Source: Clavibacter michiganensis subsp. insidiosus (GTDB lineage: Bacteria > Actinomycetota > Actinomycetes > Actinomycetales > Microbacteriaceae). From it: a stretch of DNA of 64,000 bases. Under the pieces are notes generated by a model. That model did no database searches, was not told the origin of the DNA, and was given only the letters and a program-made list of their open reading frames with translations. Positions 47,570 through 56,900 of this stretch are shown in pieces; within the stretch, counting starts at the first letter, position 1, and every line of letters begins with the position of its first letter. The stretch is from the NCBI RefSeq assembly GCF_002240565.1, contig NZ_MZMO01000001.1, positions 3,162,001 to 3,226,000 of the forward strand. The letters run 5' to 3'. Made by a program: the position numbers and the translations under genes.

Positions 47570-48070
47570 ATGGACCACGCCGACTGGGACGCCCGGGTCG
47601 CCACCTTCTGGGCGGCCGCCGACGACGAGCGCCCGGACAAGACCGTCGCCGGGATGCGGGCCCTGGTCGCCGAGCGGCCGGCTGACGATCCGCGAGCGCT
47701 CTACGAGCTGGCCAGCGCGCACGACCTCGTGGGCCGCGAGGCGGAGGCCGTGCCGCTGTACCAGGCGGCGATCGCCGGCGGGCTGGACGCGGCGCACCTG
47801 CCGTTCGCGGTGATCCAGCTGGCGAGCTCCCTGCGCAACGTGGGCGAGGCCGCCGAGGCGGTCGCGCTGCTCGAGGCCATGCCCGATGACGCGCATGCGC
47901 CCGGTCGCGACGCGTTCCTCGCGCTCGCCCTGCACGACGCCGGCCGTCCCACGGAGGCGCTGGCCGTGGCACTGCGGCGGCTCGCGCCGACGCTGCCCGA
48001 GTACGGGCGCGCGGTGGCGGCGTACGCGGAGGAGCTCGGGGAGCGGTCGACGGGCGCCGGGGAACGCTAG
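47570..48070 (+). CDS. TPR-repeat protein
   Basis: A 166-residue soluble protein made of tetratricopeptide-like helical pairs: ALYELASAHDLVGREAEAVPL (about 46-66), FAVIQLASSLRNVGEAAEAV (about 83-102), DAFLALALHDAGRPTEALAV (about 118-137). It resembles the short TPR proteins widespread in Bacillota and Actinomycetota, which mediate protein contacts; no partner is evident. It starts 29 bp after the LacI-type gene and may be read with it. Confidence 0.82.
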   Translation: MDHADWDARVATFWAAADDERPDKTVAGMRALVAERPADDPRALYELASAHDLVGREAEAVPLYQAAIAGGLDAAHLPFAVIQLASSLRNVGEAAEAVALLEAMPDDAHAPGRDAFLALALHDAGRPTEALAVALRRLAPTLPEYGRAVAAYAEELGERSTGAGER

Positions 48071-48614
48071 GCGTCGGGATCGGCGGATCCGCGCCCGTCG
48101 CGGAGCCCGAACGCCGCCATCGCCTCGGCATGGCTTGAGGCGGATCGCGGCTTCATCGCTCGAGACCGCTCACGGTCGTCTCTGCCACCAGCGCCTTCTA
48201 CGAGCAGCCTTCTCATACGGCGGCAGCGGGGTCGCGTGCCCATCGAAGGCATCCGGTCGATCACCCCTGCTGTCATCGGAAGCCCGGCCACTCTCGGCTC
48301 GCTGACGCCGTGCCTGCGCTTCCGCTAGGGCGGCCGAGAGCCGTCCATTGAATCCCATCAACTCATCGCTCCTGACTCCTCTGCCTAATTCCGCACGTGT
48401 AGATACAACGCACGCGACACCCCGTCATTTCCTACCATGAGGATATTGTCTGCACATCGCGGGCCTTCATCTTGCCCCTGAGTCCCAGCGGAGATGTGGT
48501 CACGGAGACGTGTTTCGATTTGTTACTGGGACACGCTTCGGATATGTGATGGTTTCGGCGAGTTGAACCTCGAAGCTCACAGCCAGAAGAGCCACCGACG
48601 AAAGAGGCCATCTG
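48071..48614. other. 544-bp largely non-coding stretch
   Basis: Composition falls from typical GC to a distinctly lower level after about 48,360. The only candidate gene is a short leftward frame at 48170-48358. The region before 48,614 should hold the promoter of the secreted protein gene; AAAGAGG at 48601-48607 is its ribosome site. No repeat or RNA structure is evident. Confidence 0.5.
48170..48358 (-). CDS. Possible small basic protein
   Basis: A frame of about 62 codons from the ATG at 48358, with AGGAG ten bases upstream. The product is amphipathic at the start (GFNGRLSAALAEAQARRQRA) and very basic at the end (EKAARRRRWWQRRP). Codon use is only partly typical. No function known; it may not be expressed. 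Confidence 0.4.
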   Translation of the reverse strand: MGFNGRLSAALAEAQARRQRAESGRASDDSRGDRPDAFDGHATPLPPYEKAARRRRWWQRRP

Positions 48615-49505
48615 ATGAACAGAAATCGAATCGCGATAGCATCATCCATATCTGCTGCCGCATTGGCGATGACCGTCGCGACGCCAGCGCAAGCAGCGAC
48701 CGCAACTTTCTTCGACGGAAGCGCGGCTCCTGACACAACATACACAGAGGGGAAGGTTTATCAGAGCCGCACCGGGATCACGGCCGGATTCACCGAGCAG
48801 ACGATAACCGGGTTGGCCAACATACAGGTCTGGCTCGGTACAGCCACTACGAACGCTTGGAGCTATGAGGCCACGATCTACGACACCCGGAACTATCGAA
48901 AGGGTGCTTTCAGGTGGAAGTCGCCAGGCGAAACTGCCAGCCTCGACGCAAGGGCCACGGCCTTGGATGTCGGTCGGATCCGCAGTGATGCGGATACCGA
49001 TTCCACAGCCATCGAGGACCATGTCGAAGGCCCTGCCGTCCCGACTTCTGCCTTAGCCCATGTTGCCTCCACGTACGGATTCTCGAAGGATGACCTGGTC
49101 CCCATCGGTCAGTATGAGGGTGTGCAGCTCTGGAAGGCGTCGAACGCGACCGACACCTTCCTGTTCACCTCCGGCCAATCCGAGGACGACTACGTCACAT
49201 CCGCCCGGGCGTCGAACAGCAGCTTCTCTCAGCGCGCGATCTCCGTCCGAAACAGCATCCCGAAAGCAGATGGCGCCGTTGAGACTCATCAATTCGTTCT
49301 CACGGATGACGCCCACGAGGCAGAGGTCGCGTCCGTCGATGGCCTGCGCAACGTAGGACACGACCTGTTCGTAGACACCAGAGCCGACGACCGCGGAGAA
49401 GATCAAATCACCACCTTCGGCGCAGAAGGCACCGTTCTGACGAGCGACGCCGGTGACGCACGTGAGCCCGTCAGCTATGCGCTTGCGCTCTCCGGTACGC
49501 AGTGA
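48615..49505 (+). CDS. Secreted protein of unknown function
   Basis: A 296-residue precursor with a Sec signal peptide (RNRIAIASSISAAALAMTVA, cleavage near ATPAQA-A at residue 27). The mature protein has no cysteine or membrane helix and is rich in Thr, Ser, Ala and Asp, suggesting beta structure. AAAGAGG lies seven bases before the ATG. Lower GC and less biased codons than neighbours suggest recent acquisition. I recognise no domain. As a secreted accessory protein of a probable plant-associated bacterium it is a candidate effector or wall-associated factor, which is speculation. Confidence 0.75.
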   Translation: MNRNRIAIASSISAAALAMTVATPAQAATATFFDGSAAPDTTYTEGKVYQSRTGITAGFTEQTITGLANIQVWLGTATTNAWSYEATIYDTRNYRKGAFRWKSPGETASLDARATALDVGRIRSDADTDSTAIEDHVEGPAVPTSALAHVASTYGFSKDDLVPIGQYEGVQLWKASNATDTFLFTSGQSEDDYVTSARASNSSFSQRAISVRNSIPKADGAVETHQFVLTDDAHEAEVASVDGLRNVGHDLFVDTRADDRGEDQITTFGAEGTVLTSDAGDAREPVSYALALSGTQ

Positions 49506-49718
49506 TCGCATACGGGCGGATGCCTGACTGACCTCGACACGATATGGGGGTGGTCTCGACTCTCCCCACTCGATGGCCAGGGGGCGCAGCTATTGTCGTG
49601 ATGGCTGCGCCCCTCATCGGCCTCGGCCCGTGGATGCGGCTCGCCTCTCGCAGAACGAAATCCATGGCGCGACGCGGCACGGCGGCCCGCCTACCTGCGA
49701 GTCAACGCTAGGGAATTG

Positions 49719-51092
49719 CTAGGCAGCCGGGGTCGTACGCGGAGGCTCCACCGTAGTGGTCGAGGCTTCGTGAGCCGAGGCGTCCCCCGCGTCCGCATCC
49801 GCCTCCGCCTTCTTCGCGCGCGCCAACCGGATCGCGGCGCGGCCCGAGGGCAGGGAGATCGCGACCGCGATCACGACGACCGTGATGATCCCCGCCGCCA
49901 CCAGCAGCGCCTGCACGCTGAACACGTCGGCGAGCGGGCCGAACGCGACCGCGCCGATCGGGGTCGCGAGCGCCATGACGATGCCGACGTAGCTGAAGAC
50001 GCGGCCGTGCATCTCGGGCGCGACGGTCTCCTGCACGAGCGTCATGAACGGCGCCGAGAACAGCGGCACGAACAGGCCGATCGCGAACATGAAGCCGTAG
50101 AACACCCAGAGGTTGGGGCTGAGGCCGAGACCGGCGGTGAAGATCGCGAAGCCGAAGCAGCTGACGAGGATCAGCGTCATGCGGTCGGACTTCGCGAACA
50201 GCGTCGACACGAGCGCGCCGCCGCCGAGCATGCCGACGCTGAAGGCGATCTCGAGCACCGTCACCATCCACACCTCGGTGCCGTAGGTGCGCGCGACGAG
50301 CAGCGGCGTGATGAACGACGGCGCGACCGTGAGCAGGAAGATGATCGCGAAGACCACGAGCAGCCAGCGGACCACGGGGTTGCCGCCGATGTAGCGGATC
50401 CCCTCGACGAGGTCCTCGCGGTAGGTCGACGTCTTGTCGACGATGGACGCGAGGGTCGGCACCGCGACCGAGAGCAGGAACGCGATGCCGATCGCGGCCG
50501 TGATCGCGTCGACGAAGAAGAGCGGCACGAGGCCGTAGGCGGCGAAGATCGCGCCCGCGGCGGCCGGCGCGAGCAGGGCCATCGCCGACTGGATGGTGCC
50601 GAAGATCCCGTTCACGCGCAGCAGCTGGTCCGGCGGCACGATCTGCGGGATCATCGCCTGCACCGCGGGCGTCTGGAACCCGGCGCCGACGGAGCGCACG
50701 GCCACCGCGAGCAGGATGATCCAGAGGTCGGTGACGCCGTTCATCATGAGCAGGGCGAGGGCGAGGGTGACGATCGCGATGGTGCTGTCGGACGCGATGA
50801 CGAGCACGCGGCGGTTCATGCGGTCGGCGAGGGTGCCGCCGAAGATCGAGACGATGCCCTGCGGCAGGAACGCGGCGACCGCGTAGAGCGCGACCGCGAG
50901 GCCCGAGCGGGTCTCGAACGTGACCCACCACATGACCGCGTACTGGACGAGCATCGAGCCGAACAGCGAGACGGTCTGGCCGCTGAGGAAGAGGGTCGCG
51001 TTGCGCTTCCAGCGGGCGGCGACGACGGCCTGGTCGGCGGCGCTCATCGCCGGTGTCTCAGGCACGTCGGCGTGCGCTGCCGGGTCGCTCAT
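49719..51092 (-). CDS. MFS transporter, EntS/macrolide-efflux type
   Basis: A 457-residue transporter with about twelve transmembrane helices. The MFS loop signature GGTLADRMNRRVLVIASD (about 85-102) is clear, and the sequence fits the MFS_3 group, which includes the enterobactin exporter EntS and macrolide efflux proteins. The C-terminal tail is long, charged and Ala-rich. The substrate is unknown; it is 31 kb from the metallophore locus, so a link to it would be guesswork. Confidence 0.92.
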   Translation of the reverse strand: MSDPAAHADVPETPAMSAADQAVVAARWKRNATLFLSGQTVSLFGSMLVQYAVMWWVTFETRSGLAVALYAVAAFLPQGIVSIFGGTLADRMNRRVLVIASDSTIAIVTLALALLMMNGVTDLWIILLAVAVRSVGAGFQTPAVQAMIPQIVPPDQLLRVNGIFGTIQSAMALLAPAAAGAIFAAYGLVPLFFVDAITAAIGIAFLLSVAVPTLASIVDKTSTYREDLVEGIRYIGGNPVVRWLLVVFAIIFLLTVAPSFITPLLVARTYGTEVWMVTVLEIAFSVGMLGGGALVSTLFAKSDRMTLILVSCFGFAIFTAGLGLSPNLWVFYGFMFAIGLFVPLFSAPFMTLVQETVAPEMHGRVFSYVGIVMALATPIGAVAFGPLADVFSVQALLVAAGIITVVVIAVAISLPSGRAAIRLARAKKAEADADAGDASAHEASTTTVEPPRTTPAA

Positions 51093-51186
51093 CGGATCCT
51101 CGCCTGCTTGCGTTTCCTCGGGTGTGGGACGCCAGGCTACGGCGCGGCGCGGGCGGTGCGCCAGGGGTGATCCGGGTGAACCGCCG

Positions 51187-51745
51187 TCATCCGATCAACG
51201 GTGGGGGCGGCGTCTCCGGACGCCCCGGGAGCCCGACCTCGACGATCCGCTGCACGAGCCTCTCGGCCCGCGGCGAGAGGGCGTCTCCCGGGTAGTACGC
51301 CTCATGCATGTCCTCCAGACGGAAGACAGCCCGCAGAGGACCATGAGGCGGGAGATGTCCCGGCCGTCCCGACCCGGCCGCCCGGCGTGGAGCTCCATCG
51401 CGAGGAGAGCCTCGGCCGACGCGATCTCGATGACCAGGCCGTCCGCATCGAAGACCTCGGTCCACTCCACGTCGCGGCCGTACGCCGGGAGGAAGGACGC
51501 GCCGTCGTCGTTGACCCACTCCGAGCCCCAGCCGCGCCTCTCCGCGATGAGGGCGACGGACTCCCGCGCATCCGCATCGAATCGCAGTCGGGCGTCGTGT
51601 CCACCGGGGTCCCCCGGTCGAAATGGCACAGCGCGAGTGCTGCACCTCCGAAGATCTGCATGCGACCCGTGACGCCCCGTAGCCGCAGTGCCGCGATCAG
51701 CTCGGACAGGGCGTCCATCAGCGCACGCCGGACGAATGCGTGCAT
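51187..51745 (-). pseudogene. Frameshifted nucleotidyltransferase-like (toxin-type) gene
   Basis: The coding signal runs through three frames. From the ATG at 51745 it reads HAFVRRALMDALSELIAAL to MQIFGGAALALCHFDRGTPV; near 51,600 a lost base shifts the frame to DARLRFDADARESVALIAE, VFDADGLVIEIASAEALLAM and ISRLMVLCGLSS; near 51,315 a second shift leads to EDMHEAYYPGDALSPRAERL. Reassembled it resembles the DUF6036/AbiEii-like nucleotidyltransferase group that pairs with XRE proteins. The start overlaps the regulator stop by one base. Two indels make it inactive unless the sequence is in error. Confidence 0.72.
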
Positions 51746-52320
51746 CAGACGCTCGCGAGGGTGTCGGGATCGAGCAGCACACCATGGCGCCGGAATGCCG
51801 GGAGCGCGCGGTCCGGGTCCACCGGCAGGTCGTAGACGCCGTCTCCGAAGATCCAGCTCCTCCGCAGCCGGCGATCGTCCGAGCTGACCCAGGACGGGAG
51901 GGGGAGGCCCTCCTCCTCGAGCCGGTGCTCGACGAGGCCCGCGACAGCCGCATCCCAACGCTTCTCGCCGGTCCGAGGCGGCTCCGCGATCGTCAGCGCG
52001 AACCGGACCTCGTGGTGGACCGCGGCCAGGTCGTCCGCGAGCTGGATGAAGTGCCGGACGGCGCGCTCGCGGTCCCCTTCGGCGAGTCGCGAGGCGATCT
52101 CGACCGTCGCGCTGGCCGCCGTGTGCCGTCGGGTCGGGATCGAGATGAGCTGATGACCGGTCGCGAGCAGGAGCCGATCGACGGTCTCGGCGCTGGGACT
52201 CCGCTTCCCCGACTCGAGGTCCGACAGTGTCGACTGCGCGACGCCGGAACGTCCGCTCAGCTGGCGCTGCGTGTATCCGCGGCTCCGCCGTGCGGCATGG
52301 ACCAAGTCACCGATGGACAC
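51745..52320 (-). CDS. XRE family protein, partner of the broken nucleotidyltransferase
   Basis: A 191-residue protein from the GTG at 52320. The helix-turn-helix RRSRGYTQRQLSGRSGVAQS (about 11-30) followed by TLSDLESGKRSPSAETVDRL is canonical. The rest (about 60-191) is a helical segment plus a C-terminal part with WIFGDGVYDLPVDPDRA, typical of regulators that precede nucleotidyltransferase toxins. A perfect inverted repeat lies 11 bp upstream and is the probable self-operator. It is the likely antitoxin or regulator of a pair whose second gene has decayed. Confidence 0.85.
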   Translation of the reverse strand: MSIGDLVHAARRSRGYTQRQLSGRSGVAQSTLSDLESGKRSPSAETVDRLLLATGHQLISIPTRRHTAASATVEIASRLAEGDRERAVRHFIQLADDLAAVHHEVRFALTIAEPPRTGEKRWDAAVAGLVEHRLEEEGLPLPSWVSSDDRRLRRSWIFGDGVYDLPVDPDRALPAFRRHGVLLDPDTLASV

Positions 52321-52330
52321 GGGACACCCG

Positions 52331-52358
52331 CCTCTGATAGCTCTACTGCTATCAGAGG
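52331..52358. promoter_or_regulatory. Perfect inverted repeat, probable XRE operator
   Basis: CCTCTGATAGC at 52331-52341 and GCTATCAGAGG at 52348-52358 are exact complements around six bases. It ends 11 bp before the XRE start and five bases beyond the anti-sigma stop. The position fits autorepression; it could also stop transcription from the sigma operon. Confidence 0.7.
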
Positions 52359-52363
52359 AACCC

Positions 52364-53161
52364 TCAGAGGTCCCGGCTCGCCAGCACCACGTCGGAGTCG
52401 GAGGGCGTGATCTGCACCGTGCGGAGGCGCTCGACGGAGATGCTCGAGGTGGCCGCGAGCTGCCGCGACTCGGTCTGGCCCGCGCCCCAGGTGGCGACGA
52501 CCGTGCGGGAGCCGTCATCGGCGATCGCGACGAGGTCGTAGGCGCCCTGGCCGATGCCACCGCCCGCGTAGGCGCAGCTCCAGTCGAATCGGGTCCCGTA
52601 CGGTTTGGCGGTGACGGCGAGCTGGGCGGTGACGCCCTCGTCGAGCTCGGAGCGCATGCTGACGGCGTCGGCGGGGAGGCCCGTGGAGAGGTCCTCGTCC
52701 GCGGCGGGCGAGGAGGCGGCCGGGGACGGATCCGCGACGGGCGCGCTCACGCCGGCGCGGAGCGCGGACCCGAGACCGGCGCCGCCCACGAGGAGCACGA
52801 CGGCGGCCGCCGCGAGGATCCACGCGCCCGCACGACGGGACAGCCGCGGCCGACCGGGCACGGACGGCGTGCGGCGCCGACGGCGCGGGACGCGGTGCGC
52901 GGCGGCGGGGGCCGGTCGATCGCGCGGCTCGGGCGCGGGCTGCGGCACGGCGGGGGCCTCGGGCTCGTCCATGAGCGCGATCGCCTCCTCGACGGGCAGC
53001 ATCCGCAGCACGCCGGGCAGGCCGGAGAGCTCGGCGAGGGAGCGCATGCACGCGTCGCAGCCCTCGAGGTGGGCCTCGAAGAGCGCGCGGTCGGTGGCGC
53101 TCAGGCTGCCGAGCACGTACGCGGCATCCCACTCGTGGATGTCGTCGGCGCGGTCGTTCAT
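52364..53161 (-). CDS. Zinc-finger anti-sigma factor, membrane-bound
   Basis: A 265-residue anti-sigma factor. The N-terminal zinc-binding motif HLEGCDACM (His31, Cys35, Cys38) is the anti-sigma domain, then a Pro-rich linker, a single helix AGAWILAAAAVVLLVGGAGL (about 121-140) and an outer domain that resembles RskA C-terminal domains. It should hold the cognate ECF sigma factor at the membrane. Its ATG overlaps the sigma gene stop (ATGA). Confidence 0.9.
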   Translation of the reverse strand: MNDRADDIHEWDAAYVLGSLSATDRALFEAHLEGCDACMRSLAELSGLPGVLRMLPVEEAIALMDEPEAPAVPQPAPEPRDRPAPAAAHRVPRRRRRTPSVPGRPRLSRRAGAWILAAAAVVLLVGGAGLGSALRAGVSAPVADPSPAASSPAADEDLSTGLPADAVSMRSELDEGVTAQLAVTAKPYGTRFDWSCAYAGGGIGQGAYDLVAIADDGSRTVVATWGAGQTESRQLAATSSISVERLRTVQITPSDSDVVLASRDL

Positions 53162-53664
53162 CGGGTGACTCCTCGTTCCTGCAGGGCGAGCCGGAGCGCC
53201 TTGAGCGCGTAGTGGAGGCGGGACTTGATCGTGCCGGGCGGGACGCCCTCGCGTTCCGCCGTCTCCACGACCGTGCGGCCCAGGTGGTAGCAGCTGACGA
53301 CCGCGCGACGGTGCTCGGCGGAGAGCGACGCGAGCGCCTCGGCGACGAGCAGGCGGTCGATGATGGCGTCGGACGCGTCGGCGACGGGATCCTCGGGCAG
53401 CACGTCCGTCGGCGTCTCGCGGCCGCGCCAGGCGCTGCGCCGGTCGTCGATGACGAGGTTGCGCACCACCGTGAACAGCCAGCGGCGGGCCGACTCGTCG
53501 TCCTCCGCGAGGATCGCGGGCGAGCGCCAGGCCCGCAGCAGCGCCTCCTGCACGACGTCCTCGGCGAGCGCCGGATCCCCCGTCAGCCGCAGCGCGTACC
53601 GCTGCAGCGCGGGTGCGTGCGCATCGTGCAGCGCCCGCATGCGGGCCGTGCTCTCCGTGGTCAT
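53158..53664 (-). CDS. ECF sigma factor
   Basis: A 168-residue sigma-70 family protein with only regions 2 and 4. Region 2 has LAEDVVQEALLRAWRSP (about 33-49) and RRWLFTVVRNLVIDDRRS; region 4 has LSAEHRRAVVSCYHLGRTVV and the helix-turn-helix GVPPGTIKSRLHYALKAL. It is co-transcribed with its anti-sigma factor. The promoter region faces the giant pectinesterase gene, but there is no direct evidence that this gene is a target. Confidence 0.93.
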   Translation of the reverse strand: MTTESTARMRALHDAHAPALQRYALRLTGDPALAEDVVQEALLRAWRSPAILAEDDESARRWLFTVVRNLVIDDRRSAWRGRETPTDVLPEDPVADASDAIIDRLLVAEALASLSAEHRRAVVSCYHLGRTVVETAEREGVPPGTIKSRLHYALKALRLALQERGVTR

Positions 53665-53954
53665 CCGTGCCTCCTCCCTCCACGACGAGATGGACGGCCG
53701 GATGGTTCATCGCGATCCCGGAATCATCGCAGGCGGATCCGGGAACGAGCCGGGCCACCCCCCGTTCGGGTCGAGCTTCTCGATAACGACCCGCTCGTCT
53801 TGCATGTCGCACACCGCTGTGCATGATTGACCTCGGCCCGCCTTTACCCGATCGCCGGCCGTCTCCCGCGCTCTCCCGATCCGAGCCGTGCTCCCACGTA
53901 CCCGCGTGACTGCCCGGTCCCGGCGACGCGCCTACCCGAAGGCACCGCACCCGC
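53665..53954. other. 290-bp divergent promoter region
   Basis: Between the sigma factor and pectinesterase genes. No strong inverted repeat or clear hexamers are seen. A GAAGGC-like ribosome site about 12 bases before the ATG at 53955 is weak. Confidence 0.5.
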
Positions 53955-56900
53955 ATGTCGCGCTCCTCCTCCGAGCACCCGCTCGTCGTCCGTCCCTCCT
54001 CGAACCCCGACGCCGCGGCCCCCGACGCCGCGGCCCCCGCGACCGCGTCGTCGCGCGCGCGCCTGCGCGTGGCCGCCGCGCTCGTCGCCGGTGCCGTCAT
54101 CGCCGGCACCGTGCTCCCCGCGGATCCGGCCCTCGCCGCCGACACCAGCGCGCCCTCGACGCCCGGCAGCCTCTCCGCCGAGTACTCGGGCGGCGTGGGC
54201 ACGGTCGTCTCGTGGGGCAGGGTCTCCGCGTCCGACCTCGCGGGCTACCGCGTCTACCGGAGCGCGACCAAGACCGTGACGGCGACCGCCGCCTCGCGCG
54301 TCGCGACCACCACGTCGCTGACGGCCACGGACGCGGCCATCGCGGGCGGTTCCACCGGCTACTACGCCGTCACCGCCTACGACAGGACCGGCAACGAGTC
54401 GAAGCCGTCGAGCGTGAAGCAGGTGCAGGCGAAGGACACCCGCGCGCCCGACTCCCCCTCGAGCGTGACGGCCACCGCCTCCGCCGCGGGCGTCGCGCTC
54501 GACTGGGCCGACTCCGACGACGTCGACCTGAAGGGCTACGTCGTCGCGCGCTCCACCTCGTCGAGCGGCACGTACACGACGCTCACCGCCTCGCCGATCG
54601 CGACCTCCGCCTTCACCGACGCGCAGGCGCCGGGCGGGGTCACCTCCTCCTACCGGATCACCGCGGTCGACCTCACGGGCAACGCGTCGTCCGCGTCCAC
54701 CGCCTCCGCGAAGCGCCCCGCGGGCGCGCCGACGGCCCCCGCGGCGCCGGGCTCGCTCACGGCCAAGGCCTCCTCCTCCACCGGCGCCGTCACGCTGGCC
54801 TGGAGCGCCGCGACCGGCGCCACGGGCTACGTGGTCGCGCGCGGCGCGAGCGCCACCGGACCCTTCACGCGGGTGAGCGGATCCTCCCTCACGGCCACGA
54901 CGTACACGGACGTGCCGCCCGCCGGCGCGACCGCGTACTACCAGGTGACCGCGGTCAACGCGGTCGGATCCTCGGCTCCGGCCACCGCGTCCGTCGCGAT
55001 CCCCGCCGACACGACCGCCCCCAAGACGCCGTCCAGCCCGAAGGCCGTCGTGGTCGCGAACAGCGGCGGCATGACGATCTCGTGGAAGGCGAACACGGAG
55101 GCCGACCTCGCCGGCTACATCGTGTTCACGCGCGGATCCGACGAGGTCTACCGCCAGCTGCTCCCCGCCGCCGGCACGCCCGCGTACGCGACGACGACCT
55201 TCACGGACGCCGCCGCGACCGAGGGCACCACGACCTACTACCGCATCCGCGCGGTCGACCGCGCGGGCAACGTCTCCGCGTACGTGGCCGTCACCGGCAA
55301 CAACCCGAACGTGGCCCCGGCCGCGCCCTCCTCCCTCTCGGTGAAGCCGAGCGCGAAGGCCGGCCTCGACCTCGCCTGGACCGCGCCGAAGGACACCGAC
55401 GTCGCGGGCTACACCGTCTCCCGCAGCACCACGAGCAACGGCACCTTCGTGCAGCTCGCCACCATCACGACCGCGGCCGCGGGATCGCCGCCCCGGTTCA
55501 CCGACACGAGCGCGCCCCAGGGCGCCCCCGTCTTCTACCGCGTGACCGCGCGCGACCTCGTGGGCAACGTCTCCAAGGCCTCGAGCACGGTCTCCGGCAC
55601 CTCCACCACCCCGCCCGTCGCGATCCCCGTCGAGTACACGGTGCTCACGGTCGGCGCCGGCAAGCAGTTCCCGACCATCGCCGCGGCCGTCGCGTCGATC
55701 CCGACGACCGCGCTCGCGAACCACCGCATCGACATCGACCCGGGCACCTACCGCGAGTCGTTCCGCCTCGACCGCTCCAACGTGATGCTGCACGGCCTCG
55801 GCACCGACCCGTCGCAGGTCGTCGTCTCCGCGGCGCAGGCCAGCGGGTCCACCGACCCCGACGAGCCCGAGGAGACCCTCGGCACGGCGGGCAGCGCGGT
55901 GATCCGCGTGACCGGCACCGACGTGACCCTCGACAACCTGACCGTCGAGAACGCGTTCGACGAGAAGGCACACCCCGAGATCACGAGCGCGCAGGCCGTG
56001 GCGCTCCGCGTCGAGGGCGACCGGTTCGTCGCCCGCGCCGTCCGCCTCCTCGGCAACCAGGACACCCTGCTCGCCGACACCCCGAAGCCCACGACCCGCA
56101 TCCGCCAGTACTACGTGGACAGCTACATCGAGGGCGACGTCGACTACCTGTTCGGCGCCGCGACCGCGGTGTTCGACCGCGTGACCTTCCGCTCGCTCGA
56201 CCGCGGCAAGGCGGTCAACGGCTACCTCACGGCGGCCAGCACCGACGAGGGCAGCAAGTACGGCTTCCTCATCACGGGCAGCAAGATCGTGAGCGACGCG
56301 GCCGACGGCACCGTCAACCTCGGTCGCCCGTGGCACCCGAGCGCGGACCCGAAGGCCCTCGGCTCGGTCGTCATCAAGGACACGTGGCTCCCCTCCGCCA
56401 TCGACACCGCGGCGCCGTGGGACGACATGTCGTCCACGAACTCCTCCGGCGTGAAGGTCCCCTTCGCCTGGCAGGACGCCCGCTTCGCCGAGTCGCAGAA
56501 CATCGGCCCGGGCGCGACCGTGAACGCGAACCGCCCGCAGATGACCGCCAAGGACGCCGCCAACGCGACGCCGGAGAAGTACCTCGCGGGCAAGGACGGC
56601 TGGAACCCGATCGTCGCCGCGTCCGCCGCTGTGCCGGCCGTGCCCGCGAACGTGGTGGCCGCCGCCGACTCGAGCGTCGTGCACCTCACCTGGGCGGACG
56701 ACACCTCGGCGAGCGTGACCGGCTGGACCGTCTACCGCGCGGACGCCACGGGCGCCTTCACGGAGATCGCCTCCACCGACTCCCCCGCGTACAGCGACAC
56801 CACCGTCGTGAACGGCGCGGCCTACCGCTACGCGATCACGGCCGACTCCCGCACGGGCGTCTCCTCCGCGCCGAGCGACGCCGTCGAGGTGACCGTGCAG

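Noticed and set aside
48494..48733. A 79-codon frame overlapping the start of the secreted protein gene
   Set aside because: Atypical composition, no ribosome site, and overlap with a gene that has a clear signal peptide and start.
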